A stretch of 54,842 bases of DNA from Pseudanabaena sp. SR411 (GCF_002251945.1 NZ_NDHW01000127.1:30-54871); one strand, 5' to 3'. Shown: positions 41,654 through 51,140, counted from the first letter of the stretch. Notes: generated by a model from the sequence alone, not told the origin. Program-made: numbers and translations.

Positions 41654-42182
41654 TCAATCAGGAAATCAAGAAGCAGCATTAGCTACAACTGAGGTAACTG
41701 ACCCAGTTTCGCAATGGCTAACTAGCAATGGCTTTGAGCATGAGTTTTTGGGTTTGGATAAGCAGGGTGTTCCCATTCTCAAAATTGATCGCCAATTTCT
41801 ATTGCCATTCTCGACTGCGCTTTATGCATACGGCTTTAACTACTTGATGATGCAATGTGGTTATGATGCTGGTGCTGGCGATAGTTTGGTGAGTGTCTAT
41901 CATCTGGCTAAGCTCAGCGATGAGGGGATTAATAAAAGCGATCGCCTCGAAGAAGTACGTATCAAGGTATTTCTTCCGCGCACTGATCCGCGTTGTCCAT
42001 CGGTCTACTGGATCTGGAAAACTGCTGATTGGCAAGAGCGCGAAACCTTCGATATGTATGGCATCATCTACGAAGGGCATCCCAATCTCAAGCGGATTCT
42101 CATGCCCGAAGACTGGATCGGCTATCCCATGCGAAAGGATTACGTCACACCAGACTTCTACGAGTTACAAGACGCATACTAA
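41643..42182 (+). CDS. ndhJ: NDH-1 subunit J
   Basis: The peripheral-arm subunit of NDH-1 (30-kDa type), 179 residues. It has [40 protein letters not shown] and [17 protein letters not shown], the classic NuoC/NdhJ signature. The start is a TTG at 41643 inside the end of ndhK, and a perfect AAGGAGG lies 9 nt before it, which decides the start. It closes the ndhCKJ operon. Confidence 0.95.
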   Translation: MADNQSGNQEAALATTEVTDPVSQWLTSNGFEHEFLGLDKQGVPILKIDRQFLLPFSTALYAYGFNYLMMQCGYDAGAGDSLVSVYHLAKLSDEGINKSDRLEEVRIKVFLPRTDPRCPSVYWIWKTADWQERETFDMYGIIYEGHPNLKRILMPEDWIGYPMRKDYVTPDFYELQDAY

Positions 42183-42215
42183 AAAAGAAGCACCCAAAGG
42201 GTGCTTCTTTTTTAG
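42179..42215 (+). terminator. terminator of ndhCKJ
   Basis: Arms 42179-42195 and 42199-42215 with loop AAA, ending TTTTTTAG. The left arm includes the ndhJ stop codon. It can also serve the VOC gene that converges from the right. Confidence 0.9.
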
Positions 42216-42227
42216 GTGGATATCAAG

Positions 42228-42581
42228 CTAGATCTCTGACCACACTGCAAATTCATTGCCACTTGGTTCCGTAAAGTGAAACCGACGACCACCGGGGAAG
42301 GAAAAAATTGGTTTTATAATCACACCACCAGCTTGCTCAATTTTTGTTTGAGTAGTTTCAAGCCCTTGACTATAGAAAACAATCAGCGCTGCACCATTGC
42401 TAGTGGAAGACTCTAAGGCTGAATGGTAAAAACCACCATCAATTCCTTGATTAGAAAAAGCAATGTATTCGGAGCCAAAATCTTCAAATATCCATCCAAA
42501 AACCTGTTGAAAGAAATCCTTTGTCGCTTGGATATCTTTTGCAGGAAATTCAACATAGTTAATTTTTTCGTGCTGGTTCAT
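42228..42581 (-). CDS. VOC-superfamily (glyoxalase/bleomycin-resistance-like) protein
   Basis: A 117-residue protein with the paired beta-alpha-beta modules of the vicinal-oxygen-chelate fold. KINYVEFPAKDIQATKDFFQ, GWIFEDFGSEYIAFSNQGID, VFYSQGLETTQTKIEQAGGV and FSFPGGRRFHFTEPSGNEFA fit the DUF/VOC group near COG3324. The substrate is unknown. It converges with ndhJ across a shared terminator. Confidence 0.8.
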   Translation of the reverse strand: MNQHEKINYVEFPAKDIQATKDFFQQVFGWIFEDFGSEYIAFSNQGIDGGFYHSALESSTSNGAALIVFYSQGLETTQTKIEQAGGVIIKPIFSFPGGRRFHFTEPSGNEFAVWSEI

Positions 42582-42720
42582 GATTAGTAAGTAACGTAAA
42601 TTCGGGTTAATTTCAAACTAGCTGTGAGAAAGGAGGCGCAAAACTTGCCCTTTCTAGGAAGTTAAAGCAGTAAGCAAAGCTTTTACTGCTTTAACTTTAA
42701 ATATCTCGAACTCACGTTAT

Positions 42721-44601
42721 TTAAGGGCGATCGCGGGATGGGGTCGGTTCAGCGCTTGGGGAATTACTAGGGGAAGCACTCGGAGAAGGTTTTGGATCTT
42801 GAGGAGATGGGGATGGAGAGACTGTGGGTTCAGCCAGAATTGGGATTTTGGAGATAACTTCTTCAGGATGGCTTGGTGGAATCCCCTCACTGACAATAAT
42901 ATCTTCGATTACTGTCTTGACAATGGGAGCCGCTACGGTAGAACCAAACGCATCATCACCAACAGGCTCATCAATTACCGCCAACACCACATAGCGAGGT
43001 TCTTTAGCGGGAAAAATACCGACAAAACTAGTGATTTTGGCATTGGCATAACCACCACCAGTGGTTGAAGCTTTTTGAGCTGTTCCAGTTTTACCAGCAA
43101 TCCGATATCCCGGAATTCGCGCAGGTAAACCTGTTCCTTTCTCGACAACATTAGTCATCATTTCCACAACTCTTTGAGCCGTAGCTGGCGAAATTACCTG
43201 CCGAGGCGTTGCCAATTTGGGCTGATAATACTCTTCGCCTTCTTCATTAATTAAACCTTTGACCACATGGGGCGTGAGCAACTTACCGCCACTGGCGAGA
43301 ATACCGTGCAATTGCGCCATCTGAATTGGTGTAAGCGAGAAACCTTGTCCAAAGGAGGCTGTTGCTGGCTCGATCACATATTCAAGGAACTGCTCTTGGG
43401 GCTTGAGGGTACTAGGTGTTTCCGACGGGAGATCAATACCAGAGATATCTCCCAGCCCAATCCGCTCTAGCCAACCGTAATAAACTGAAGGCTTCATGCG
43501 CTGAACGATATGCACCATCCCCACATTGCTCGATCGCTCTAGGATTTGACTAATACTGAGGGACCCAACTGCACCGACTTGTTCGTAGTCAAAGTTAGCG
43601 ACTGGCCAGCCGCCAATCGTTAAAGCACCTTCGTCGTTAAATACGGTATCAGGCTGAATTGCTCCTGCTTCGAGGGCGATCGCCACATTGAGCGGTTTAA
43701 AAGTAGAACCCGGTTCATATAAGTCCGAAACGGCCCAATTTTTGAAGAGTTTGACATCGGACTCATAGTAGCGATTGGGATCGTAGGTTGGCTCAGTTAC
43801 GAGGGTGAGTAATCCACCATCTCTGGCATCCATGACAATCACTGATCCACGCTTAGCACCAAACTTAACCATCTGCTGCTTGAGAATTTGCCTAGCCGTC
43901 CGTTGAATGCGCGAATCAATCGTCATTTGCAAGCTTGTGCGATCGGTTTGGAGCATTCCCGCAGGAATCCGATTAGGAATTAATTTCCCAGAGCCATCTT
44001 GGGTAACCGCAGGTGCTTGATCGGTACGCTCTAATAATTTTTCTTGACTAAGTTCAATCCCAGCTTGACCACGATGATCGACATTCACATAGCCGAGTAG
44101 TTCAGCGGCAAGATCCTGTTGTGGATAGAGTCGATGGCGCTGTTGAACCAGATCTAAACCATCTAGACGCAAGTTAAAAATGCGATCAGCATTTTCCTCC
44201 GATAGCCAATATTCGACTTGAGTAGAAGTCGTATCACGATTGAGAATACTGAGCAATTTGTCGGCGGGTCGTCTGAGGATCGGCGCAAGCTTTTCCGCGA
44301 TCGCCTCAGGTTTTTCTTTGTAAAGATGGGGATGGGCAAATAATGTATAGACAGGGCGATCTAGAGCTAAAACTGCACCTTTGCGATCGGTAATCGTGCG
44401 ACGGGGAATAAATGGTCGCAAAGTAAACATTTGCTGTCTTCGCGCCTTTTCGAGTAAGTCAGATGATGTCACCACTTGTAAAAAAACTAAGCGCACAATT
44501 AACCCAATCATTGACAGAGCCAAAATCATCCAGATCAGCACTGTGCGACGTTTAAAAAGATTAATAGTGGCAAGATCTCTAGGTGGAAGCGATGGGTTCA
44601 T
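42721..44601 (-). CDS. ftsI: division-type peptidoglycan transpeptidase FtsI (PBP3)
   Basis: A class B penicillin-binding protein, 626 residues. It has one membrane anchor at 17-40 (VLIWMILALSMIGLIVRLVF), a dimerisation domain with PRRTITDRKGAVLALDRPVY, and the transpeptidase with the SxxK motif (EPGSTFKPLN), SxN (RSSNVGM), and KTGTAQK. The final 50 residues are Pro/Ser-rich (PSPSPQDPKPSPSASPSNSP). It cross-links septal peptidoglycan in the periplasm. It follows murD on the same strand with 86 bp between, including a dispersed repeat, so both may be co-transcribed. Confidence 0.92.
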   Translation of the reverse strand: MNPSLPPRDLATINLFKRRTVLIWMILALSMIGLIVRLVFLQVVTSSDLLEKARRQQMFTLRPFIPRRTITDRKGAVLALDRPVYTLFAHPHLYKEKPEAIAEKLAPILRRPADKLLSILNRDTTSTQVEYWLSEENADRIFNLRLDGLDLVQQRHRLYPQQDLAAELLGYVNVDHRGQAGIELSQEKLLERTDQAPAVTQDGSGKLIPNRIPAGMLQTDRTSLQMTIDSRIQRTARQILKQQMVKFGAKRGSVIVMDARDGGLLTLVTEPTYDPNRYYESDVKLFKNWAVSDLYEPGSTFKPLNVAIALEAGAIQPDTVFNDEGALTIGGWPVANFDYEQVGAVGSLSISQILERSSNVGMVHIVQRMKPSVYYGWLERIGLGDISGIDLPSETPSTLKPQEQFLEYVIEPATASFGQGFSLTPIQMAQLHGILASGGKLLTPHVVKGLINEEGEEYYQPKLATPRQVISPATAQRVVEMMTNVVEKGTGLPARIPGYRIAGKTGTAQKASTTGGGYANAKITSFVGIFPAKEPRYVVLAVIDEPVGDDAFGSTVAAPIVKTVIEDIIVSEGIPPSHPEEVISKIPILAEPTVSPSPSPQDPKPSPSASPSNSPSAEPTPSRDRP

Positions 44602-44632
44602 GACTATAATTTTGGCGAAATTCTGTCTACAA

Positions 44633-44703
44633 GAACCGATGTTTAGTAGCGAGGCATTGCCGCGCCATCAAACATCTGGTCTTTATTTTATGGTGAAGCC
44701 CTA
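44633..44703. repeat. dispersed element TAGGGCTTCGCC, copy B
   Basis: On the minus strand it reads AGGGCTTCACCATAAAATAA, then AGACCAGATGTTTGATGG and CGCGGCAATGCCTCG, ending GAACATCGGTTC-like. It has drifted from copy A (20777) mainly in the hairpin loop region. Its start supplies the last codons and the TAA stop of murD. Confidence 0.65.
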
Positions 44704-46088
44704 AGCTCTTGGCAAAGTTGACGGAAGCGATCGCCACGTTGCTCGAAGTTAGCAAACTGGTCAAAGCTAGCACATGCGGGTGAGAATAGCACAGTTGGTA
44801 AAGGCTGACTAGGGTGGTTATGGGCGCGGCTATGGGCAATGTACGATGCTTGTTGGACTGCGTTCTCAAGAGTTTCGACAATTTCATAATTTTTAAACCC
44901 TACGTCTTTGAGCATTTCCGCAAACAATGACGCAGCTTCGCCGATTAATAATACGCCGATCGCTCTTTGACGAATTTGCTCTAGCCATGCACTGGCATCA
45001 CCTTGCTTCGGTTGACCACCAGCAATCAAGACCACAGGGGGCTTTACTGCTTTTAAACCTACTTCCGCAGCATCATAGTTTGTGGCTTTGCTGTCGTTAA
45101 TAAAGGCAATTCCTTCATAAAAGCACACATGCTCAAGGCGATGGGGAACACCTTGAAAATTAGAAATGGCAAGATCGATATGTTTTGCGTCAATCCCAGC
45201 TAGCTTGGCGGCGGCTACCGACATCAATAAATTTTGACGATTATGAATTCCCAAAAGCTGCCAATGGGAGATTGGGAAAACTGGCTCACCACGAAACTTG
45301 ACCCAGCCTTTGTCAATGTAAGCACCATCGGCGATCGCCTCCACCACCTGATCATCAATCCCTGTCCAGATCGCTTTTGGCCACATGGCTGCCCCAAAAT
45401 TCTCCAAGTACGGATCATTACCATTGAGGACGATATGGGCGGACTGATCGATTAAGCTTGCCTTAATATCTCGATAGGCTTCAAGGGTATAGTGACGATT
45501 GAGGTGATCGGGGGTAAAGGTTGTCCAGATGCCAATTTGAGGTTTGACGCTTTGCGTAGATTCGATCTGATAACTGCTTAACTCCGCAATAATCCAGTCG
45601 GGCTGAAGTTGTTTATGCAAGACCTGTAACGCAATTTCGCAAGCGGGAAAGCCAATATTGCCACAGGCGATCGCCTTTAGCCCCGCCGCCTGAAAAATTG
45701 CTGCCGTCAAAGATGTCACGGTTGTCTTGCCGTTAGTTCCTGTGATACCCACCCAAGGAATATGCTTAAGGTAGCGCCAAGCTAGTTCGATCTCGCCAAT
45801 CGTATCAATACCGAGCGATCGCGCCTGTTCAACGGCAGGGCAATCCCAAGGAACCCCCGGACTAACAGCGACAAGATCCACACTTTGCCCCGACTCAATT
45901 ATTTTGGCAAAGTCAGGAAATCCTCCAAGCTCAACTGCAATTCCTGCTGACTCTAAGGTTTGCTTACGCTGTTCTAGGCTAGCACTTGCCTGACTATCAC
46001 TAACTGTCACTTGCCAGCCATCAGCTTTGAGGAGTTTTGCCGCAGAAATTCCAGACTGTCCCAGTCCCAGTACATACGCTTGATGCAT
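44688..46088 (-). CDS. murD: UDP-N-acetylmuramoyl-L-alanine--D-glutamate ligase
   Basis: Cytoplasmic ATP-dependent ligase that adds D-Glu in peptidoglycan precursor synthesis, 466 residues. It starts with the UDP-binding motif YVLGLGQSGISAAKLL, has the P-loop VGITGTNGKTTVTSL, the SSYQIE and HLNRHYTLEAYRDIKASL patterns, and the C-terminal motif INDSKATNYDAAEVGLKAV. The last residues RASP come from a dispersed repeat (copy B) that has replaced the original stop region. Confidence 0.95.
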   Translation of the reverse strand: MHQAYVLGLGQSGISAAKLLKADGWQVTVSDSQASASLEQRKQTLESAGIAVELGGFPDFAKIIESGQSVDLVAVSPGVPWDCPAVEQARSLGIDTIGEIELAWRYLKHIPWVGITGTNGKTTVTSLTAAIFQAAGLKAIACGNIGFPACEIALQVLHKQLQPDWIIAELSSYQIESTQSVKPQIGIWTTFTPDHLNRHYTLEAYRDIKASLIDQSAHIVLNGNDPYLENFGAAMWPKAIWTGIDDQVVEAIADGAYIDKGWVKFRGEPVFPISHWQLLGIHNRQNLLMSVAAAKLAGIDAKHIDLAISNFQGVPHRLEHVCFYEGIAFINDSKATNYDAAEVGLKAVKPPVVLIAGGQPKQGDASAWLEQIRQRAIGVLLIGEAASLFAEMLKDVGFKNYEIVETLENAVQQASYIAHSRAHNHPSQPLPTVLFSPACASFDQFANFEQRGDRFRQLCQELRASP

Positions 46089-46186
46089 GGCGATCGCTTG
46101 ATTTGTAAATTTATTAAATTAAAAAGTTAATAGTCAAGAATACAGGAACTTGCTGACATTTGTTTTATGGCTGCTAAGAGAGCAGC

Positions 46187-46243
46187 AAAACCAATTTTAG
46201 AGTTTTCAACGCCGTAGGCGTTGAAAACTCTAAAATTGGTTTT
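46187..46243. terminator. perfect 27-bp hairpin between murD and the PilJ-like gene
   Basis: Arms 46187-46213 and 46217-46243 with loop GTA. The arm starts AAAACCAATTTTAGAG and ends CAACGCC. It sits in the 308-bp gap between divergent genes, so it is not a normal terminator for either. The remainder of that gap shows nothing else. Confidence 0.6.
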
Positions 46244-46396
46244 GACATTGTTGCGAAGCACACTCAAGAGTTTCAACACAAAGCTGTATGTTGTTAACAT
46301 CCAACCTAAAAGACAAGATAATTGACGGTTTACTAATCAGTAAACTCCAAATTATTCTGATCTTTGACATTGCTAAACTGTTGAATATGTTGATAT

Positions 46397-48007
46397 ATGG
46401 CAAATAAACCTCCCTTTTCAAGCAAGAAAGCGAATGCAAAAAGAAAGAGGAAGGCTGCCGTTGCTGCTGCTGCCCCGATATCTAGACAAGCTTCCAATAG
46501 GAGTAGTTGGTTAAATAATTTACCGATTAGCGCCAAAATCCTCTTTGCGATCGGTTCAACTAGCTTTTTATCCTTAATAGGCTTTGCGATCGCCGCTTTG
46601 TATTTAAATAATAGTCTCGCGCCGATTGTCAACCAAGAGGCGCAAAGGCAATTATCCGATGCCACCTTATTTGTGTTTGGCTTAGGGGTAATTTTGATTG
46701 TGATTAGTGCGATATTCGGTTTATTTATCGGTAGTACGCTTAGCAAAAGGATTCGGGGGCTAGAAGCGATCGCTAGACAATATGCCGCAGGGGACTTTGG
46801 CGCAACCGTGGAGCTTGGGGCTAAGGATGAAATTGGCAAGTTAGCTGATATTTTTAACCAGATGACTTTTAACCTTGCCCAAAATAAGCAGGAGCAGTCT
46901 ACGGCTCAGGTCGAGGCTGAAGCCCAAAATAATATTTTTCAAGATGAAATTTCGCACCTGTTGGATGTGGTTTCCGAACTGGAGATGGGAGATTTAACAG
47001 CTAAGGCTGAAGTTAGTCCCCACGCTACTGGTTTAATTGCGGATACTCTCAATCGTCTATCAGAGCAATTAGCGGAGGTGCTTGCAGCCGTATTGCAGAC
47101 TGCACAACAGGTAACTCTTCGGACTAATCGCCTTGAGCAGTTAGCGATCGCGGTATCCCAAAATGCTGAGCAACAGGAAGCACTGGTGGTGCAAGCCCGT
47201 TTAGGAATTGAGGATGTAAACCAATTAGCTCAAGATGCAGCCCAACAAGCGATCGCTGCCAACAAAGCTGTGCAGAGGGTGCGATCAGCCGTGCGGCAAG
47301 GGGAGGAACAAATTATTTACTTGACGGCTTCGATTGAGTCTCTGCAAGCAGCAACGGTGCAGATGGTGCAAAGAATTAAAAATCTAGGGGAATTCGTGGC
47401 TCTTGCGAAACAATTTGTGTTGGATCAAAAACGCCTTGCATCTTTAACTCAGGTTTTGGCGACCAATGCCTCCATGGTGGCGGCAAGGGCGCTAGAACAA
47501 CGCGATCCTGAACAATTTGTCTCCGTCGCAAGGGAATTTGAAGCGATCGCCTCACAGGTAAATAACTTGGCAACCCAAACCAATCAGGGGCTAGTGGTAC
47601 TGCAACAAAGGACGGGATTTGTGGATGTGGTTGTGTCGGGGATTGATCAAGACGTGCGCGACGTGAATAGCCTTGTGTCGGACTTCACTAACAGTGTGAA
47701 TAGTTCGGAGCAGTCATTTACCAACATCGCCACTGTAACTGAGGAACTAGCCGAAATTGGCGTAGCTGTAACTGATTCATCGCGATCAATTGCGGAAGCT
47801 GTCAAATTTAGTTTAGCCTCGATCCAAGATATTGAAGCGATCGCGGAACGTTCTGCTTCTCAGGCTCAATTTACCCGCGATCAATCGGGCAAGATGGGCA
47901 TGTTGGCTCGTCAACTACTAGAAAGGGTGCAGTTTTTCCGTTTACCACCAATGCTAGAAACGCAGATTACGGAAATGGACGAGATGGAATCGATTACTGA
48001 TCGATAG
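46397..48007 (+). CDS. PilJ-like methyl-accepting receptor without sensor domain
   Basis: A 536-residue protein. A basic N-terminus (KKANAKRKRKAA) precedes two membrane helices (about 44-68 and 92-116) with only a short periplasmic loop. HAMP units follow (LEAIARQYAAGDF, then LDVVSELEMGDLTAKAEV), then a coiled-coil signalling domain (about 240-520). The hairpin tip contains LATNASMVAARALEQRDPEQ and VAREFEAIASQVNNLATQTN, a degenerate form of the normal ALNAAIEAARAGE. GAF sensor domains of large cyanobacterial PilJ proteins are missing. It pairs with the CheA-type kinase next door, suggesting phototaxis or pilus control. Confidence 0.82.
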   Translation: MANKPPFSSKKANAKRKRKAAVAAAAPISRQASNRSSWLNNLPISAKILFAIGSTSFLSLIGFAIAALYLNNSLAPIVNQEAQRQLSDATLFVFGLGVILIVISAIFGLFIGSTLSKRIRGLEAIARQYAAGDFGATVELGAKDEIGKLADIFNQMTFNLAQNKQEQSTAQVEAEAQNNIFQDEISHLLDVVSELEMGDLTAKAEVSPHATGLIADTLNRLSEQLAEVLAAVLQTAQQVTLRTNRLEQLAIAVSQNAEQQEALVVQARLGIEDVNQLAQDAAQQAIAANKAVQRVRSAVRQGEEQIIYLTASIESLQAATVQMVQRIKNLGEFVALAKQFVLDQKRLASLTQVLATNASMVAARALEQRDPEQFVSVAREFEAIASQVNNLATQTNQGLVVLQQRTGFVDVVVSGIDQDVRDVNSLVSDFTNSVNSSEQSFTNIATVTEELAEIGVAVTDSSRSIAEAVKFSLASIQDIEAIAERSASQAQFTRDQSGKMGMLARQLLERVQFFRLPPMLETQITEMDEMESITDR

Positions 48008-48047
48008 ATTTTAGTGGCTCGGCTTCGCTGAGTCACTAAAATCTATC
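48003..48047. terminator. hairpin between the receptor and kinase genes
   Basis: 21-bp stem with two G-T pairs (arms 48003-48023, 48027-48047) and loop TTC, overlapping the receptor stop codon. It could lower kinase expression relative to receptor. Its core CTCGGC-TTC-GCTGAG is related in style to the dispersed hairpins. Confidence 0.5.
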
Positions 48048-48087
48048 ACAGAACCCTAATCACAAATTGATAGCGAATAGCGAAATA

Positions 48088-50742
48088 ATGCCAAATTCTG
48101 AATTTGATGATTTACAACTGCAAGAAGAACTGCGTACTCTATTTGAATTAGATACCCAGAAATATTTGCAACTCTATGTGCAGACTGTCCATCAGTTAAG
48201 TATTGCCAGTTGGCGCGAAGATATTCAGCAGCTATATCGCTGTGTACATACGATTAAAGGTGGTTCTGTCACCGTAGGATTTCAAGCAGTACTTCAAGTT
48301 TCGACGATATTAGAGGACGTTCTTTCCGATCTGCGTTATCTAGATGTTGCACCGCCCTTAACTGATGGTGAATTAGCAAAGTCTTTGATTGAAGCTGGTG
48401 AATTGCTGATCGGTGCAGTTCAGATGGGCGATCAAAGTGATCCCGAAGCAGCAGTTAACTATATTCAAACCCTACGTGATCGGATTCAATCTAAATATCT
48501 ACCTGAATGGAACGAAATGCGCCAAGTTCAGCAAGAATTTGCTGATCAGGGATTTGATTTGGTGACGCTTGAGCTAGAAATGGCGATCGAAGATTTGCCA
48601 CTCACAGGTGAGGTTTCTCAAGAAGCTTGTGAGATCGCCAAACAAACTATGGCTCAATTGCAAGAAATTGGTGCAGAAATAAACTTAGCGGCTACTTGGC
48701 ATGAATTTTTACAAAAGGGGACTGAACTTTGCGATCGCCTAGATTGTGAAAAATGGCACGCAGAATGGATGCCATTTCTGCAAAAGGTCAAAGAAAGCGC
48801 TCGTCAAGGTGGAATTTTTGAAGCTGAACAAGGAGCACTAGCGCCCTCTCTAAGCATAGAATCGAACTTAATTGCTGGGAATGAAGTCCCAGCCTTGACT
48901 AATGCATCAGTTTCGCCAACAGCGGACATTCAAATTCCTGTGCCACTCGATCGCCTAGAGCGATCGTCCCAGTATCTAGTGGAAACCTTAATGGCAACCC
49001 GTGCTACACAAGGTTTCTATCAATCGGTTTACTCCAATCTATTGCCGTTAGTCTCACTCGCGCAAAATAGTGTTCAATACATTACCCAATTACGCGAAGT
49101 TCAAGATGATTATGCATTGCTAGACGCATCAGGGGAGCAAGATGGACTAAAAATTGAGCGCTATCGTCAAGGATATACCGCCATTAACCGCTTACTAGAA
49201 ATTAGTCTGCGCTTAATTGAATTAGGCTCAGAAACAGGTGAATCGGCAAGGCGCACAGCCGACAGTATCCAAATCCTTGACCGCAGCTTACGCAATCTCC
49301 AACAAACCATCGAAGAAAGTCGCCTTGTTCCCTTCTCAACCCTAGCTTTTAGATCGAGAGGGATTTTACGAGATTTAATGACTCGCGTTGGCAAAGTCGT
49401 TCAGTTTACGATTATTGGTGAGCAACTGGAACTTGATGCAGGCACACTTCGCAGTTTAGAACCTGTGCTACTACATTTATTGCGTAATTCCTACGATCAT
49501 GGCATCGAAGATGCGCCCGAACGAGAGAAATTAGGCAAACCGCTACAGGGCAAAATCGAAATGTCTCTAAAACGTCGCGGCAGTATGTTTGATCTTAGTA
49601 TTCGTGATGATGGTAGGGGCATTGATCCCGATCGCATTAGTCAAATTGCCCAATCCAAAGGATTACCACTGATGGATACTAGCACTCCTGAACGTCTATT
49701 GAGCGTACTCTGTCAATCAGGCTTTACCTCTACGACAGTCGTTAGCGATATTTCTGGTCGGGGTGTAGGTATGGATGTGGTGGCAAGCCAAGTCGCACTG
49801 ATGAATGGGAAGCTCAGCCTCATCTCTCAAATGGGTAAAGGGACAGCTTTTACGATTCAGATTCCCGTACCGCATTTGTTTGTACGCTGTATGCTCTTGC
49901 AAGCAGGCGATCGCACCTTTGCAGTTCCCACTTCCGAAATTTACACAACTACCCTCGTTGAGAGTCTGCTCTGGCAAAAGACTGATCGCTCCGATTACAC
50001 CATTGAAGTACAAGAAGAGAAAGGAAAAGTACCTGCGATCGATCTCTATCAATATTGGCAAGGACAAACTGAAACCCGAACACTCTTACCATCGGCGATC
50101 GCCGTGCGGACGAAACAATCAGATAGCGATCGCGGCGTTTGGTTAATTGCCGATACCCTAGCTGGACAGAGTGATCTATTGGTAAATCCAATTCCTGCGC
50201 CTCTGGTTGCTCCAATTGGTTTAATCGGGATGAGCTTGATGCCTGACGGGAAGCTGATTCCTGTTATTGATGCACTTTCCTTTGTGGAAGCCTTCTTCTC
50301 ATCAGGCACTGAACACCTCACAATTTCTAGTTCTCAGTCAACAGCTTCCTTCCTTGATCTATCCAGCGATCGGCAAATTTTAGTCGTAGATGATGCCGCT
50401 CTAATGCGTCGCCGCATTGAAAGTGGCTTGTCGCCACAAGGATACGAAATTACAACTTGCGATGATGGTATGGAGGCTTGGCAATGGCTACAACGCCACA
50501 GTCAACCTGCTTTGCTAATTACGGATATTGAGATGCCGCGTATGGATGGATTCACGCTGATTGATCGCTGTCGTCAAGCAGGATTAGATATGCCGATTCT
50601 GGTGATTTCATCCCGTCTTGCGGAAGAATGGTCACGCGAGACAGCCCGTCTCGGTGCAACTGATTATCTTACCAAAGGTTTTTCAACCTTAGAACTAGTC
50701 ACTAAAGTTAGCGCTTTAATCGAACTAAAAAGTCTTGTCTAA
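48088..50742 (+). CDS. CheA-type hybrid histidine kinase with receiver
   Basis: A large signalling kinase. In the frame from ATG 48088 it has 884 residues; a TTG at 48067 would add seven. An HPt domain carries HTIKGGSVTVGF, the phosphorylated His. The dimerisation helices, the ATPase (LLHLLRNSYDHGIED, IRDDGRGIDPDRI and SGRGVGMDVV), a CheW-like domain and a C-terminal receiver follow (ILVVDDAALMRRRIE, LLITDIEMPRMDGF, with the phospho-acceptor Asp). It corresponds to cyanobacterial PilL/CheA (Hik-type) proteins. It is 80 bp after the PilJ-like gene. No CheW or CheY genes are next to it. Confidence 0.92.
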   Translation: MPNSEFDDLQLQEELRTLFELDTQKYLQLYVQTVHQLSIASWREDIQQLYRCVHTIKGGSVTVGFQAVLQVSTILEDVLSDLRYLDVAPPLTDGELAKSLIEAGELLIGAVQMGDQSDPEAAVNYIQTLRDRIQSKYLPEWNEMRQVQQEFADQGFDLVTLELEMAIEDLPLTGEVSQEACEIAKQTMAQLQEIGAEINLAATWHEFLQKGTELCDRLDCEKWHAEWMPFLQKVKESARQGGIFEAEQGALAPSLSIESNLIAGNEVPALTNASVSPTADIQIPVPLDRLERSSQYLVETLMATRATQGFYQSVYSNLLPLVSLAQNSVQYITQLREVQDDYALLDASGEQDGLKIERYRQGYTAINRLLEISLRLIELGSETGESARRTADSIQILDRSLRNLQQTIEESRLVPFSTLAFRSRGILRDLMTRVGKVVQFTIIGEQLELDAGTLRSLEPVLLHLLRNSYDHGIEDAPEREKLGKPLQGKIEMSLKRRGSMFDLSIRDDGRGIDPDRISQIAQSKGLPLMDTSTPERLLSVLCQSGFTSTTVVSDISGRGVGMDVVASQVALMNGKLSLISQMGKGTAFTIQIPVPHLFVRCMLLQAGDRTFAVPTSEIYTTTLVESLLWQKTDRSDYTIEVQEEKGKVPAIDLYQYWQGQTETRTLLPSAIAVRTKQSDSDRGVWLIADTLAGQSDLLVNPIPAPLVAPIGLIGMSLMPDGKLIPVIDALSFVEAFFSSGTEHLTISSSQSTASFLDLSSDRQILVVDDAALMRRRIESGLSPQGYEITTCDDGMEAWQWLQRHSQPALLITDIEMPRMDGFTLIDRCRQAGLDMPILVISSRLAEEWSRETARLGATDYLTKGFSTLELVTKVSALIELKSLV

Positions 50743-50748
50743 ATCAGT

Positions 50749-50774
50749 GGACATAAACCCCAAATAAAGAGAGA
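50749..50774. repeat. half copy of the REP-like hairpin element
   Basis: GGACATAAACCCCAAATAAA (50749-50768) matches the right outer part of copy 4 read in reverse. It continues GAGAGATGGCGC, giving a 26-nt arm of the normal length (AAACCCC to GGCGC), and then runs into TTTTTTT with no second arm. Confidence 0.6.
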
Positions 50775-50788
50775 TGGCGCTTTTTTTA

Positions 50789-50995
50789 CTTTGGTACTGT
50801 CGCCAACAACTTACAAGCTAAGTCCGATGGACTCGGATATCCCTTACCTCGCCATACTCTAAAACTCCACGGTACTCGCCACTCACCGTAGACCAGATAC
50901 AGTACAACCAAATGTAGTCCTCTATGAGTCGGGAGGGTAATCTCGTCAGTTCGTTATATCAGCTTATAGAGGGAAGGGAAAGTCTCAACAAACTG
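50789..50995 (-). pseudogene. transposase fossil
   Basis: On the minus strand one frame reads QFVETFPSLYKLI, a stop, RTDEITLPTHRGLHLVVLYL, then VYGEWRVPWSFRVWRGKGYP and SPSDLACKLLATVPK. The last part, GEWRVPWSFRVWRGK, is a motif I associate with cyanobacterial IS4-like transposases. The frame is interrupted by TAA and TAG codons. No terminal repeats can be identified. It fills most of the 398-bp gap between the kinase and lipid-kinase genes. Confidence 0.6.
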
Positions 50996-51140
50996 CTATA
51001 GTCCGTAGACTTTAGATCTATTGGCTCATTTTTTGGACGTATCTAAAACAATGAACTGTAGACTTTTTGTTAAGTAAGTGTGCATAAGCAAGCTTTTATC
51101 CTAATATTTCCAACTTCAAACCAATAGGAAAACGACAGAG

